Positions 25,257 to 34,041 of a stretch of 64,000 nucleotides of DNA are shown one piece after another. The stretch covers positions 4,386 through 68,385 of the forward strand of contig CAZQSU010000003.1 of the NCBI GenBank assembly GCA_964595905.1, in the 5' to 3' direction. The notes under the pieces were generated by a model. The model was given only the letters and a program-made list of their open reading frames with translations. It was not told the origin of the DNA and ran no database searches. The DNA is from JAFDWI01 sp964595905 (GTDB lineage Bacteria > Actinomycetota > Acidimicrobiia > Acidimicrobiales > Iamiaceae). A program made the translations under genes and the position numbers. Each line of letters opens with the position of its first letter. Position 1 is the stretch's first letter.

Positions 25257-25718
25257 ATGGCCGTCACCGTTCTCGACGGGCTCGACGCCGTGCGGGCCGC
25301 CGTGGGTACCCACCTGGGCTCCAGCGACTGGACCGAGGTGACCCAGGACCGCGTCCAGCTCTTCGCGGACGCCACCGGAGACCACCAGTGGATCCACACC
25401 GACGTCGAACGGGCGAAAGCCGAATCGCCCTTCGGTGGGCCGATCGCGCACGGCTATCTCACCCTCGCGATGACGAATGAGTTCCTCCCACGCATCGTCG
25501 AGGTCCGGGGCGTGGCGATGGGGGTGAACTACGGCGTCGACAGGGTCCGATTCCCCGCGCCGGTGCCGGTGGGTGCCCGGGTGCGGGCACATGGTGAACT
25601 CGTGGCCGTCGACGACGTCTCCGGTGGTGTCCAGACCACGATGCGCGTCACGGTCGAGGTCGAGGGGGCAAGCAAGCCGGCGTGCGTGGTCGACGCCCTC
25701 AGCCGCTTCTACCCCTGA
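25257..25718 (+). CDS. MaoC-like (R)-specific enoyl-CoA hydratase
   Basis: 153 aa. The hot-dog hydratase motif is FADATGDHQWIHTDVERA, with the catalytic Asp and His at about residues 42-48, followed by the conserved PIAHGYLTLAM. MaoC-type hydratases add water to trans-2-enoyl-CoA. Single-domain members such as this one work as dimers. An extended-SDR/epimerase gene follows 17 bp later, probably in the same transcript. The acyl chain handled is unknown; the setting suggests steroid or fatty acyl-CoA catabolism. Confidence 0.85.
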   Translation: MAVTVLDGLDAVRAAVGTHLGSSDWTEVTQDRVQLFADATGDHQWIHTDVERAKAESPFGGPIAHGYLTLAMTNEFLPRIVEVRGVAMGVNYGVDRVRFPAPVPVGARVRAHGELVAVDDVSGGVQTTMRVTVEVEGASKPACVVDALSRFYP

Positions 25719-25735
25719 CCCGGCCGGAGATCCAG

Positions 25736-26752
25736 ATGCGGGTACTCGTGACCGGAGGGACCGGTTTCGTCGGTGGATGGAGCGCCGCCGCACTGGCCGA
25801 CGCGGGTCATCACGTGCGGTTTCTCGTCCGTTCCGCCGAGCGGCTCGCTCCGGTCGCCGCGTTGGGGGTGGACGTGTCCGATCACGTCGTCGGCGACGTC
25901 ACCGACGCCGACGCGGTCGGCGCGGCGCTGGACGGCTGCGATGCGGTCCTGCACGGTGCGGCGATGGTCGCCACCGACCCGCGTCACGATGCCGAGGTGC
26001 AGGCCACGAACCTGACCGGCGCCCGGACGGTGCTGGGAACCGCCACCGAACTCGGCCTCGACCCGATCGTGCACATCTCGTCGATCACCTCGCTGTTCGC
26101 CCCGGGGGTGATCGAACTCCACGCGCATCTGCCCACGGGCCGTGCCGCCGACGCGTACGGCGCGTCGAAATCCGCGGTGGAGGAGTACGCCCGGCAGCTG
26201 CAACGCGACGGCCATCCGGTGGTGATCACGTATCCCGGCATGGTCGTGGGACCGGGGGTCGGCGCGCGCTTCGGCGAAGTCGCCGACGGGATCGCCACGA
26301 TCCTGCGCTCACGACTGCTGCCCGGATCCGACGCGGGCTGGCTGATCATCGACGTGCGCGACCTGGCCGAGATCCATACGGCCGTGATCGAGCCACGGCG
26401 CGGACCCCGGCGCTACATGGCCGGCGGCACCTACCTCGATGCCGGCCGCCTCGCCGACCTGTTCCGGAAGGTGACCGGCAGGACGATCATTCGTCTGCCG
26501 GTGCCGGGCGGGGGGCTCCGGCTACTCGGCTCGGCTGTCGACGTGGTGACCGGGCTCACCGGTTGGACCACGCCGCTGACCCGGGCGGCGATGGACTACT
26601 ACACGCAGATGCCGGCCTCCGACGACGACCCGGTCCACAACGAGCTGGGCGTCACCTACCGCGACGTGACCGTGACCTTCATCGACTGCATCGCCTCGCT
26701 GTCGGCCACCGGACGGATCACCGCCTCCCAGGCCGGCAGGGCGGCGCCGTAG
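25736..26752 (+). CDS. NAD-dependent epimerase/dehydratase (extended SDR)
   Basis: 338 aa from ATG 25736, with CCGGAGA upstream. The N-terminal motif VLVTGGTGFVGGW (TGxxGxxG) binds the nucleotide. The catalytic Tyr-Lys pair is in DAYGASKSAVEE (about residues 138-150), and HISSITSLF supplies the Ser. The C-terminal half (about 200-338) is variable and contains a hydrophobic TWLI-type dehydrogenase segment. Related actinobacterial proteins are annotated as dihydroflavonol reductase or 3-beta-hydroxysteroid dehydrogenase-like, but the substrate cannot be named from sequence. Probably co-transcribed with the MaoC gene. Confidence 0.8.
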   Translation: MRVLVTGGTGFVGGWSAAALADAGHHVRFLVRSAERLAPVAALGVDVSDHVVGDVTDADAVGAALDGCDAVLHGAAMVATDPRHDAEVQATNLTGARTVLGTATELGLDPIVHISSITSLFAPGVIELHAHLPTGRAADAYGASKSAVEEYARQLQRDGHPVVITYPGMVVGPGVGARFGEVADGIATILRSRLLPGSDAGWLIIDVRDLAEIHTAVIEPRRGPRRYMAGGTYLDAGRLADLFRKVTGRTIIRLPVPGGGLRLLGSAVDVVTGLTGWTTPLTRAAMDYYTQMPASDDDPVHNELGVTYRDVTVTFIDCIASLSATGRITASQAGRAAP

Positions 26753-26815
26753 GCCGCGCGGACAGCCCACATCTGATCGGGTCCGCGGCGGTGATCCGCC
26801 CAGCTCGGCAGCGGA

Positions 26816-28012
26816 TCAACGGGTGAGCAGCACCGACGACCCGTGGCCGAACAGGCCCTGGTTCACGGTGATCCCCACCTTCGCCCCGTCGACCTGACGG
26901 CCTTCGGCCTGGCCGCGGAGCTGCCAGGTGATCTCACACACCTGGGCGATCGCCTGGGCGGGCACCGCCTCGCCGAAACACGCGAGGCCGCCCGACGGGT
27001 TCACCGGAATGCGACCACCGACGGTCGTCTCGCCGTTGCGCAACAGTTTCGCGGCGTCGCCGGGCTCGCACAGCCCGATGTCCTCGTACCAGTCGAGCTC
27101 GAGCGCGCACGACAGGTCGTACACCTCGGCGACGTCGAGGTCGTCGGGCCCGATCCCTGCCTCTTCGTACGCGGCGTCGGTGATCGACGCCTTGAATGGC
27201 CGGGCCGGCGCCGCGGCCACCGCGGAGGAGTCGGTGGCGAGGTTCGGCATCTCGATGATCGTGTTGGGGTACGCCGGGGTCACCGTGGAGACCGCCGCGA
27301 CGCGTACCGGATCGCCGGCGCCGTGTCGGCGGGCGTAGTCGGCCGAGCACAGCACGACCGCCGCGCCGCCGTCGGACGTCGCGCAGATCTCGAGCAGGCG
27401 CAGCGGGTTCGCGACCATCGGCGAGGCGAGGACCTCCTCCACGGTGGTGGCCTTGCGATAGCGGGCGTTGGGGTTGGCCAGCCCGTGCTGCGCGTTCTTG
27501 ACCTTGACCTGGGCGAAGTCGGCGTCGGTGTCACCGTAGAGGTCCATCCGGCGGCGTGCGTAGAGCGCGAAGTAGGTCGGGTTCGTGATGCCGCCGAGCC
27601 GGAACCGCAACCAGTCGGGGTCGTCAGGGCGGTCCCCGGCGTTCGGGGCGAGAAAGCCCTTCGGGGTGGTGTCGGCGCCGACGACGAGCGCGACGTCGCA
27701 TCTGCCGGCGAGGATCCGCATGCGCGCGGTCTCGATCGCCGTGGCACCCGATGCGCAGGCCGCGTACGACGAGGCGACCCGACAGCCGGTCCAACCGAGT
27801 GCCTGGGCGAACGTCGCCCCGGCCACGTAGCCTGGGTAGCCGTTGCGCATCGTGTCCGCGCCGGACACGAACTGGACGTCGCGCCAGTCGACGCCCGCGT
27901 CGTCGAGGGCGTCCTGGGCTGCGGCGAGCCCGTACTCGACGAAGTTGCGACCCCACTTGCCCCACGGGTGCATGCCGACCCCGAGGACCACCACGTCGTC
28001 GGAGCGACTCAT
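26816..28012 (-). CDS. Thiolase-superfamily lipid-transfer protein (Ltp/SCPx thiolase domain)
   Basis: 398 aa from ATG 28012, overlapping the DUF35 gene by ATGA. It begins DDVVVLGVGMHPWGKWG and has the thiolase active-site Cys region YAACASGATAIETARMRILAG (about residues 85-105) and the late NPSGGLACFGEAVPAQAIAQV. The paired-Cys and HG motifs of condensing thiolases are altered, as in Ltp proteins. With a DUF35 partner, such proteins act as retro-aldolases that remove the last side-chain carbons from steroid CoA thioesters in mycobacteria and other actinobacteria. Palindrome 4 upstream of the pair places it in the same putative regulon. The exact aldol substrate is unknown. Confidence 0.85.
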   Translation of the reverse strand: MSRSDDVVVLGVGMHPWGKWGRNFVEYGLAAAQDALDDAGVDWRDVQFVSGADTMRNGYPGYVAGATFAQALGWTGCRVASSYAACASGATAIETARMRILAGRCDVALVVGADTTPKGFLAPNAGDRPDDPDWLRFRLGGITNPTYFALYARRRMDLYGDTDADFAQVKVKNAQHGLANPNARYRKATTVEEVLASPMVANPLRLLEICATSDGGAAVVLCSADYARRHGAGDPVRVAAVSTVTPAYPNTIIEMPNLATDSSAVAAAPARPFKASITDAAYEEAGIGPDDLDVAEVYDLSCALELDWYEDIGLCEPGDAAKLLRNGETTVGGRIPVNPSGGLACFGEAVPAQAIAQVCEITWQLRGQAEGRQVDGAKVGITVNQGLFGHGSSVLLTR

Positions 28013-28479
28013 GGCGCGCCTCCCGTCGTCGATGCGGCCATCGGCCGCCATCGCCACACCTGGTGGTCGTGCTCGTCGTCGGAGAACAGGGTCCCGGTGA
28101 CCACCTCGACCTCGTCGCCGACGGCCACGTCGCCGACCCCGACGCCGCCGACGAGCTGGCCGAGGATCACCAGTCCCTCGGCGGCGAGTTCGACCGCCGC
28201 GATGGCGAAGGGCGTGAAGTCGTCGCCGTCGTGCACATACGGCGCCGGGGGTTGGTACTGCGCGTCGGTGTAGGACCAGATCCGACCACGCCTCGACAAC
28301 GGTGTGGGTTCCATCGACGTGCCTCGACATGCTGGGTTCGGGCACCATTCGGCCCGGGGCGGGAAGGCGTAGGTGCCACAGGTCGTGCAACGCACCCCGA
28401 TCAGGTGCGGTTCGCCTTCTGCGCTGAACCACCCCTCGGCGCCAAGCGCGGGAACCGTCGTTCTGGTCGTCATCGGCAT
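28009..28479 (-). CDS. DUF35 OB-fold zinc-ribbon protein, partner of the Ltp thiolase
   Basis: 156 aa from ATG 28479. The N-terminal zinc ribbon is CTTCGTYAFPPRAEWCPNPAC (two Cys pairs), followed by an OB fold (RGRIWSYTDAQYQPPAPYV ... LVGGVGVGDVAVGDEVEVV). DUF35 proteins bind acyl-CoA and form heteromeric complexes with thiolase-like proteins; the ChsH2 DUF35 domain binds the Ltp2 aldolase in steroid side-chain cleavage. The 4-bp overlap with the downstream thiolase gene supports such a complex. Palindrome 4 lies 18 bp upstream of the start. Confidence 0.85.
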   Translation of the reverse strand: MPMTTRTTVPALGAEGWFSAEGEPHLIGVRCTTCGTYAFPPRAEWCPNPACRGTSMEPTPLSRRGRIWSYTDAQYQPPAPYVHDGDDFTPFAIAAVELAAEGLVILGQLVGGVGVGDVAVGDEVEVVTGTLFSDDEHDHQVWRWRPMAASTTGGAP

Positions 28480-28497
28480 CTCCTCGACGGGCGATTT

Positions 28498-28512
28498 CTG
28501 ACGTGTCGTCAG
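28498..28512. promoter_or_regulatory. Regulon palindrome 4 (CTGACGtgtCGTCAG)
   Basis: A perfect 6+6 copy, 18 bp before the DUF35 start. The convergent end of the FtsX-type permease gene is 66 bp away, so the site can only serve the DUF35-Ltp operon. Confidence 0.85.
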
Positions 28513-28578
28513 ATCGGTTGCGCCTCGACTGTACCGCCGCCGGGGAGCGGCGGGTTCATCACCGCCACGTCGCCCCGG

Positions 28579-31110
28579 TCACTCGGTGGCGAGCGCGTCG
28601 AGTGGGTCCAGACGGGTGGCCCGCCTTGTCGGCAGCACCGCGGCGAGAAAGCCCACGACCATCCCGGCGATCAGCACGACGATCAGTCGGATCCAGGGGA
28701 TCGCGAAACCGGTGAGCGCCTGGTCGGGTCCGAATGACTTGATGAGCGCGGCGCCGATCGCCGTGCCGAGCACCAGCCCGATGATCGTGCCGGTCATCGC
28801 GATCAGCAGCGCTTCGATCCGGACCGTCGTGCGGAGCTGGCGACGGGACATGCCCACCGCCCGCAGCAGGCCGAGCTCGCGGGTGCGCTCCAGGATCGAC
28901 AGGGCGAGCGTGTTGACGATCCCGATGATCGCGATGATCACCGCGAGGGCGAGCATCGCGTACACGATGGTCAGGAACGTGTTCATCTGGGACGCGGCCG
29001 ACTGTTTGAAGCCGTCGTTGGTCTGGACCTTCGCGGTGGGATTGTCTGCGAACGACTCGGAGAGCCGGTCGACGAGGGTCTGGGGCGACACCCCTTCGGC
29101 GGCGTCGACGAAGGCGATCTGCGCGACCGGAAACAGCAGCGACCCCTTCAGCGTCTCGGTGTTCGTGAGCATGTTCTGCGCCACGAGTGGATTGCGGTAC
29201 ACCGCGCGCACGGTCCAGTCGGCGGACGAACCGTCGAGGAGCTGCGCGTGCAGTTTCGACCCGACCCGCACGCTGTGGGCCTTCGCATAGGTCTCGGACA
29301 CGGCCACATCGCCGGTTCCCAGGCGGGCGAGGTCACCCGCGGAGACCTTCATGTCGACGAGCTTCGCCAGTGCGGCCGGGTCGGTCGCCGACACCAGCGT
29401 GCCCTTGCCCTCGACGGTCGCCGGGCCGTACTCCAGGGCGGCGATCGTCGCCACGCCGTCGGTCTTCGCGGCGCGGTCGATGTCGGCGAGCGGGATGCCG
29501 TTGCCAGTACTCGTCACCACGACGTCACCGTTGAACCCGGTGTCGACGAGATCGTTGATCGAGGCGACCGCAGATGCGGCGAAGACCGAGATCGCGCACA
29601 CCAGCGTGGCGCCGATCATCAGCGCCGAAGCGGTCGACGCGGTCCGGCGGGGATTGCGCAGCACATTCTCGATGCCCAGATGGCCGGCCATGCCCGAGCG
29701 ACGGACGACCAAGCGCGAGGCACGGGCGATACCACCGGCCAGGGAAGGCCCGAAGACGACCGCCCCCACCAGCCCGGTGATCGCTGCCAGGCCCACGAAC
29801 TGGGCGGTGTTGCCGGCGGCCGCACCGATCAACGCGAGGGCGGTGATGACCAGCAGCACCGCGCCGATGATGGTGCGGGTCCGGCCGTGGGAGGTGTCCT
29901 CGACCGCGGCGTCGCGCAGCGCCGTGACCGGCGCGACGCGTGCGGCCTTCCGCGCGGGGAAGAGTGCCGACAGCACGGTGATGCCGATGCCGATCGCGAA
30001 CGAGGCGATCACGGTCCTCGGTGTCAGGGTCGTGCCCGACGCCAGGCTCGAGTCGCCCATGAGGGCCTTCTGCAACCCTGATGCGATCACGAAACCGAGA
30101 CCGAGCCCGATGGCCGAGGCGATGACGCCGACCACGGCGGCTTCGGCGACGACCGACGCGAGGACCTGTCGGCGCGACGCGCCGATGGCCCGCAGCAGGG
30201 CCAACTCACGGGTGCGTTGCGCGACCAGGATCGAGAACGTGTTGGCGATGATGAACGCCCCGACCAGCAGTGCGATCGCGGCGAACACCAAAAGGAACAC
30301 CGAGAAGAACGACAGGAAAGAGGTGGCGGCGTCCTTGGCCTCCTGGGCCGCGTGGGCGCCGGTCACGACCTCGGTGTGCTCCAGATGGAGCGCCTCGATG
30401 TTCCTGGTGACCTGGAGCTGGCTCACACCAGGGTCGGCGGCGACCCAGATCTCGTCGACGGCACCGGTCTTGTCGAGCACCTTCTGGGCTTCGTCGAAGG
30501 TGAACTGCACCATCGTCGCCCCGCCGGCCGAATCGGCGTCACCGAACCTGGTGAGCCCCACCAGGGTCGAGGTGACCTCACCGGTCGGCGTGAGAATGCG
30601 GACCTCGTCGCCGATCGAGAAGCCGGCGTCTCGCGCGGTGGAGACGTCGGTGACGAACTGGCCATCGGATCGCGGCGCGTGCCCCTGGACGACCCGGTAC
30701 GGGTTCAGCCCCGACCCCGTCATCCAGTTGCCGCCCAGGGTGGGTGGTCCCTGGTTGGGGTTGCCCAACGCCTTGCCGTCGGGCTTGACGATCTGCGCAT
30801 AGCCGTTGATCGCGCCTTCGGCCTGCGCGACGCCCGGTGCGGCGCGCACTTCCGCGATGCGGCCGTCGGGCATCGTGCCCCGGGTCGGCGCGGACCCGAA
30901 TTCGACGCCGCCTTCGACGTTCTGATTGCTACGGACGACGGCGGAGGTGTTGGCGTAGACGTTCGAGAACAGGTCGTCGAAGGTGCTCTGGAGCGAGTCG
31001 GTGAGCACCAGGGTGCCCGAGGTGAACATCACGCCGAGCAACACGGCGAGGCTGGTGGCCAGGAGCCGCAGTTTGCGTCGGGAGAGGTTCGCGAGGGTGG
31101 TGCGGAACAT
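28579..31110 (-). CDS. FtsX/MacB-type ABC permease (two FtsX domains)
   Basis: 843 aa from ATG 31110. It starts MFRTTLANLSRRKLRLLATSLAVLLGVMF, a membrane anchor. A large extracytoplasmic MacB-like domain (about residues 60-250) follows, then FtsX helices (about 265-400, with ELALLRAIGASRRQVL) and a second periplasmic domain with FtsX helices near the C-terminus (LARTRELGLLRAVGMSRRQL-like segment). Two repeats of the permease are typical of actinobacterial lipoprotein/antimicrobial exporters of this class. The ATPase gene lies 13 bp upstream. Substrate unknown. Confidence 0.88.
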   Translation of the reverse strand: MFRTTLANLSRRKLRLLATSLAVLLGVMFTSGTLVLTDSLQSTFDDLFSNVYANTSAVVRSNQNVEGGVEFGSAPTRGTMPDGRIAEVRAAPGVAQAEGAINGYAQIVKPDGKALGNPNQGPPTLGGNWMTGSGLNPYRVVQGHAPRSDGQFVTDVSTARDAGFSIGDEVRILTPTGEVTSTLVGLTRFGDADSAGGATMVQFTFDEAQKVLDKTGAVDEIWVAADPGVSQLQVTRNIEALHLEHTEVVTGAHAAQEAKDAATSFLSFFSVFLLVFAAIALLVGAFIIANTFSILVAQRTRELALLRAIGASRRQVLASVVAEAAVVGVIASAIGLGLGFVIASGLQKALMGDSSLASGTTLTPRTVIASFAIGIGITVLSALFPARKAARVAPVTALRDAAVEDTSHGRTRTIIGAVLLVITALALIGAAAGNTAQFVGLAAITGLVGAVVFGPSLAGGIARASRLVVRRSGMAGHLGIENVLRNPRRTASTASALMIGATLVCAISVFAASAVASINDLVDTGFNGDVVVTSTGNGIPLADIDRAAKTDGVATIAALEYGPATVEGKGTLVSATDPAALAKLVDMKVSAGDLARLGTGDVAVSETYAKAHSVRVGSKLHAQLLDGSSADWTVRAVYRNPLVAQNMLTNTETLKGSLLFPVAQIAFVDAAEGVSPQTLVDRLSESFADNPTAKVQTNDGFKQSAASQMNTFLTIVYAMLALAVIIAIIGIVNTLALSILERTRELGLLRAVGMSRRQLRTTVRIEALLIAMTGTIIGLVLGTAIGAALIKSFGPDQALTGFAIPWIRLIVVLIAGMVVGFLAAVLPTRRATRLDPLDALATE

Positions 31111-31123
31111 GTCGGACCGCCGA

Positions 31124-31942
31124 TCAGCCGCGGGTGCGTTCGTGACTGACGCCGATGCGCGTGTCGCGTTTGCGCATCTGCTCCAGGACCTTCTCTGCGG
31201 TCGGTTCGCCAAGGTCGCCGACGATCTGCCCGTCGGCGAGGAAAACCGCCCGGTCGGCCCAACTCGCCGCGGCGGGGTCGTGGGTCACCATCACGATCGT
31301 CTGGCCCATCTGTTCGACCGCGGCTCGCAGGAACTGCAGGATGCCGGCGCTCGACGTGGAGTCGAGGTTTCCCGTCGGCTCGTCCGCAAAGATCAACTCG
31401 GGTTTGGACACGAGCGCCCGGGCGACCGCGACCCGTTGTTGCTGCCCACCGGAGAGTTCGCTCGGCCGGTGGCTGAGCCGGTCGGCGAGATCGACCGTGC
31501 CGATCACCTCGTCGAACCAGGCATCGTCGACCTTGCGGCCCGCCAGGCTGAGCGGAAGGACGATGTTCTCCTTCGTGGTCAGCGTCGGAACCAGGTTGAA
31601 CGCCTGGAACACGAAACCGATCCGGTCGCGGCGCAACACGGTGAGTTCCTTCTCGCCGAGGAGCGAGAGGTCGGTGTCGCCGATGAGGATCCGGCCGTCG
31701 GTGAGCGTGTCGAGACCGGCCAGGCAGTGCATCAGGGTGGACTTGCCCGACCCGGATGCGCCCATGACGGCGGTGAAGGCGCCGGTGCCGAACTCGACCG
31801 ACACGCCCCGCAACGCGGCAACGGCGGTCTCGCCGTGTCCGTACCACTTGGTGGCGTTCTCGGCCCTTGCGGCGACGTTCCCGACCGGGGCACCGCTCGA
31901 GTTCGGCGCCGGCGGTGGTGGAGGAGGAGCTGCTTGGTTCAC
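31124..31942 (-). CDS. ABC transporter ATP-binding protein (MacB/LolD type)
   Basis: 272 aa from GTG 31942, chosen because AAGGAA lies 8-13 nt upstream and the in-frame extension looks non-coding. A Pro-rich leader is followed by Walker A MGASGSGKSTLMH (about residue 70), the Q-loop QAFNLVPTL, signature LSGGQQQRVAVARAL, Walker B LIFADEPTGNLDS and the H-loop MVTHDP. The PTGNLDS sequence is characteristic of LolD/MacB-type ATPases, which power FtsX-type permeases by mechanotransmission. It pairs with the permease 13 bp downstream. Confidence 0.9.
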   Translation of the reverse strand: MNQAAPPPPPPAPNSSGAPVGNVAARAENATKWYGHGETAVAALRGVSVEFGTGAFTAVMGASGSGKSTLMHCLAGLDTLTDGRILIGDTDLSLLGEKELTVLRRDRIGFVFQAFNLVPTLTTKENIVLPLSLAGRKVDDAWFDEVIGTVDLADRLSHRPSELSGGQQQRVAVARALVSKPELIFADEPTGNLDSTSSAGILQFLRAAVEQMGQTIVMVTHDPAAASWADRAVFLADGQIVGDLGEPTAEKVLEQMRKRDTRIGVSHERTRG

Positions 31943-32298
31943 AGGTGTTCCTTCGGCTCGTGGACGACCCCTCCGCCCAGCGACTCGGCTGGCGCGGGAA
32001 CCGGTCGGCTGGACTGGAGAGTTTCGCACACCGCGGGCGGGTCCCGGTAACCGGTTGGGGGACGATCCCGGGGCGCTCGGTACACTCGCTGCGGCCCTCG
32101 GAGGCCGCCGACGAACACCCGAGGAGGTGATCCGCGTGGGCGCAGACCCTGTCGATACGAGTCGAAGTCACGAGGCCGTCGGCGCCGGGGAGGTCACATA
32201 CGCGCCGCGGCCCGTTCCGTCGTCATCGCCGTGATCTGAGCGCGTCCGTGCCCTCGCCCACGGTGGTGGTTCCCGTGTGTGAGGAGGTGTGAGTCGCT
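31943..32298. other. Divergent intergenic region, 356 bp
   Basis: It separates the minus-strand MacB-type exporter from the plus-strand NitT/TauT importer. It contains one possible 32-codon ORF with a good ribosome binding site (32136-32234) and GAGGAGGTG just before the importer start. I searched it by eye for riboswitch cores and regulon palindromes and saw none. Confidence 0.6.
32136..32234 (+). CDS. Possible 32-aa leader peptide
   Basis: GTG at 32136 follows a strong GAGGAGG (32121-32127) at 8 nt. The frame reads MGADPVDTSRSHEAVGAG and ends PSSSP, 64 bp before the importer permease. There is no recognisable domain. It could be a leader peptide or a chance ORF; only the ribosome binding site supports it. 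Confidence 0.3.
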   Translation: MGADPVDTSRSHEAVGAGEVTYAPRPVPSSSP

Positions 32299-34041
32299 GT
32301 GAGCGCGCTGCGCCCGTTCGTCGGGCCCGATGCAACCCTGCAGTCCCGAACCCGGATCGCCGCGGACGCGCTCGTGCTCGTGGCCGTCGCGGTCGGGCTG
32401 TGGCTGCTCGTGCACGTCGCGCACGGCATCAACGCCCCTTTCGACCCGGCGCACGCGCCCACCGCGGTGTCGACCGACCCGTCGACGCTTCCCTATGCGG
32501 CCCTGCGGTCGTTGGCGCGGATGTTCGTGGCGCTCGGGGCCTCGGTCGTGTTCACGTTCGTGTACGCGACCGCGGCGGCCCGATCCCGCCGGGCCGAGAA
32601 GGTGCTCGTGCCGCTGCTCGACATCCTCCAGTCGGTCCCGGTCCTGGGGTTCCTGTCGATCACGTTGACGATGTGGTTGACGTTGTTCCCCAACACGATG
32701 CTCGGCCTGGAGTGCGCCAGCATCTTCGCGATCTTCACCTCGCAGGTGTGGAACCTGACGTTCGCGTTCTACGAATCGCTCACCACGCAACCCCGCGAGC
32801 TCGACGAGGCGGCGCGCATCCTGCGGATGACCAAGTGGCAGCGTTTCTGGAAACTCGACGTGCCGAGCGGGATGATCCCCCTGGTGTGGAACGGGATGAT
32901 GAGCTTCGGCGGCGGCTGGTTCTTCCTCGTCGCGGCCGAGGTGATCAGCGTCAACAACCACACCTATGCGCTCCCGGGGATCGGCTCGTACGTGGCCGCC
33001 GCAGCCGAGCGCACCCAGGTGGGCAACATGGTGCTCGCGATCGCGGTGATGATCGTGTTGGTCATCGGGGTGAACGTCGTGTTCTGGCGGCCGCTCACGG
33101 CATGGGCCGAGCGGTTCCGATCGGGCGACACCTCGGCGCAGCTCCAACAACGGAGCCTGGTGCTCGACCTGTTGCGCCACTCCGCGGTTCCCGGTCTCAT
33201 CGGTCGGGTGGCCTCGCCGGTGGGCCGTGGCCTCGACCGTCTGACCAGGCCGCTCGGGTTGGCCGAGGCGCGACTCGGCGTGAACCGGACGCGTCGGCGG
33301 GCCGGCGACGCGGTGTTCGTGGTGGTGCTCGTCGTGGTCGTCGCCGTGGGCGCGGGACGCATGGTCGGTTTCATCGACGAGACCGTCGGTCTGGGCACGT
33401 TCGGACACGCCGGGCTGCTCGGGCTGGCGACGTTCGCCCGAGTGGTGGCGCTGGTGATCGGCGCGACGGTCATCTGGGTGCCGGTCGGCGTGTGGATCGG
33501 GATGAACCCGCGCGTCACGCGTTATGCGCAGCCGGTCGTCCAGGTGCTCGCGAGTTTCCCGGCGAACTTCCTGTTCCCGCTCGCGACCCTGGCCCTGATC
33601 CGCACCGGGATCTCGTTGAACATCGGCGGAACGGTCCTCATGGCGCTGGGCGCGCAGTGGTACATCCTGTTCAACGTCATCGCCGGCGCGTCGGCGATCC
33701 CGAACGACCTGCGTGAGGCTGCCGCCAGCCTCGGGTTGTCGCGATGGCTGCGTTGGCGTCACCTGATCGGTCCGGCGATCTTCTCGTCGTGGGTGACCGG
33801 TGGGATCACCGCCGCCGGCGGGGCCTGGAACGCGTCGATCGTCGCTGAGGTCGTGTTCTACGGTCACCACACCCTGGTCGCCTACGGGTTGGGCGCGTTC
33901 ATCACCGAAGCCACCGCGGACGGCACCTACGGCAACGTACTGGTCGGCGTGCTGGTGATGAGCCTGTTCGTGGTGGCGACGAACCGGCTGTTCTGGCGCC
34001 CCCTGTACCGTTTGGCCATGAGGCGGTACTCGTCGACATGA
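32299..34041 (+). CDS. NitT/TauT-type ABC permease, two fused permease domains
   Basis: 580 aa from GTG 32299, with GAGGAGGTG 9-17 nt upstream. Two binding-protein-dependent permease domains occur in tandem. Each has the EAA-like loop: ELDEAARILRMTKWQRFWKLDVPSGMIPL (about residues 170-198) and NDLREAAASLGLSRWLRWRHLIGPAIF (about 470-497). Roughly 12 helices are expected. Such fused permeases belong to the nitrate/taurine/bicarbonate importer family. It overlaps the ATPase gene by ATGA. No periplasmic substrate-binding protein gene is nearby, so the ligand is unknown. Confidence 0.85.
   Translation: MSALRPFVGPDATLQSRTRIAADALVLVAVAVGLWLLVHVAHGINAPFDPAHAPTAVSTDPSTLPYAALRSLARMFVALGASVVFTFVYATAAARSRRAEKVLVPLLDILQSVPVLGFLSITLTMWLTLFPNTMLGLECASIFAIFTSQVWNLTFAFYESLTTQPRELDEAARILRMTKWQRFWKLDVPSGMIPLVWNGMMSFGGGWFFLVAAEVISVNNHTYALPGIGSYVAAAAERTQVGNMVLAIAVMIVLVIGVNVVFWRPLTAWAERFRSGDTSAQLQQRSLVLDLLRHSAVPGLIGRVASPVGRGLDRLTRPLGLAEARLGVNRTRRRAGDAVFVVVLVVVVAVGAGRMVGFIDETVGLGTFGHAGLLGLATFARVVALVIGATVIWVPVGVWIGMNPRVTRYAQPVVQVLASFPANFLFPLATLALIRTGISLNIGGTVLMALGAQWYILFNVIAGASAIPNDLREAAASLGLSRWLRWRHLIGPAIFSSWVTGGITAAGGAWNASIVAEVVFYGHHTLVAYGLGAFITEATADGTYGNVLVGVLVMSLFVVATNRLFWRPLYRLAMRRYSST

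Noticed and set aside
22899..25793. 964-codon open frame on the minus strand
   Set aside because: It covers the PAS-GAF-GGDEF-EAL gene and the MaoC gene on the opposite strand. Its composition (Arg/Gly/Asp/His-rich, no motifs) is that of antisense frames in GC-rich DNA.
31943..32298. Riboswitch upstream of the NitT/TauT importer
   Set aside because: I looked for conserved cores (TPP, guanidine-I, cobalamin) and saw none; only a leader ORF and a ribosome binding site.
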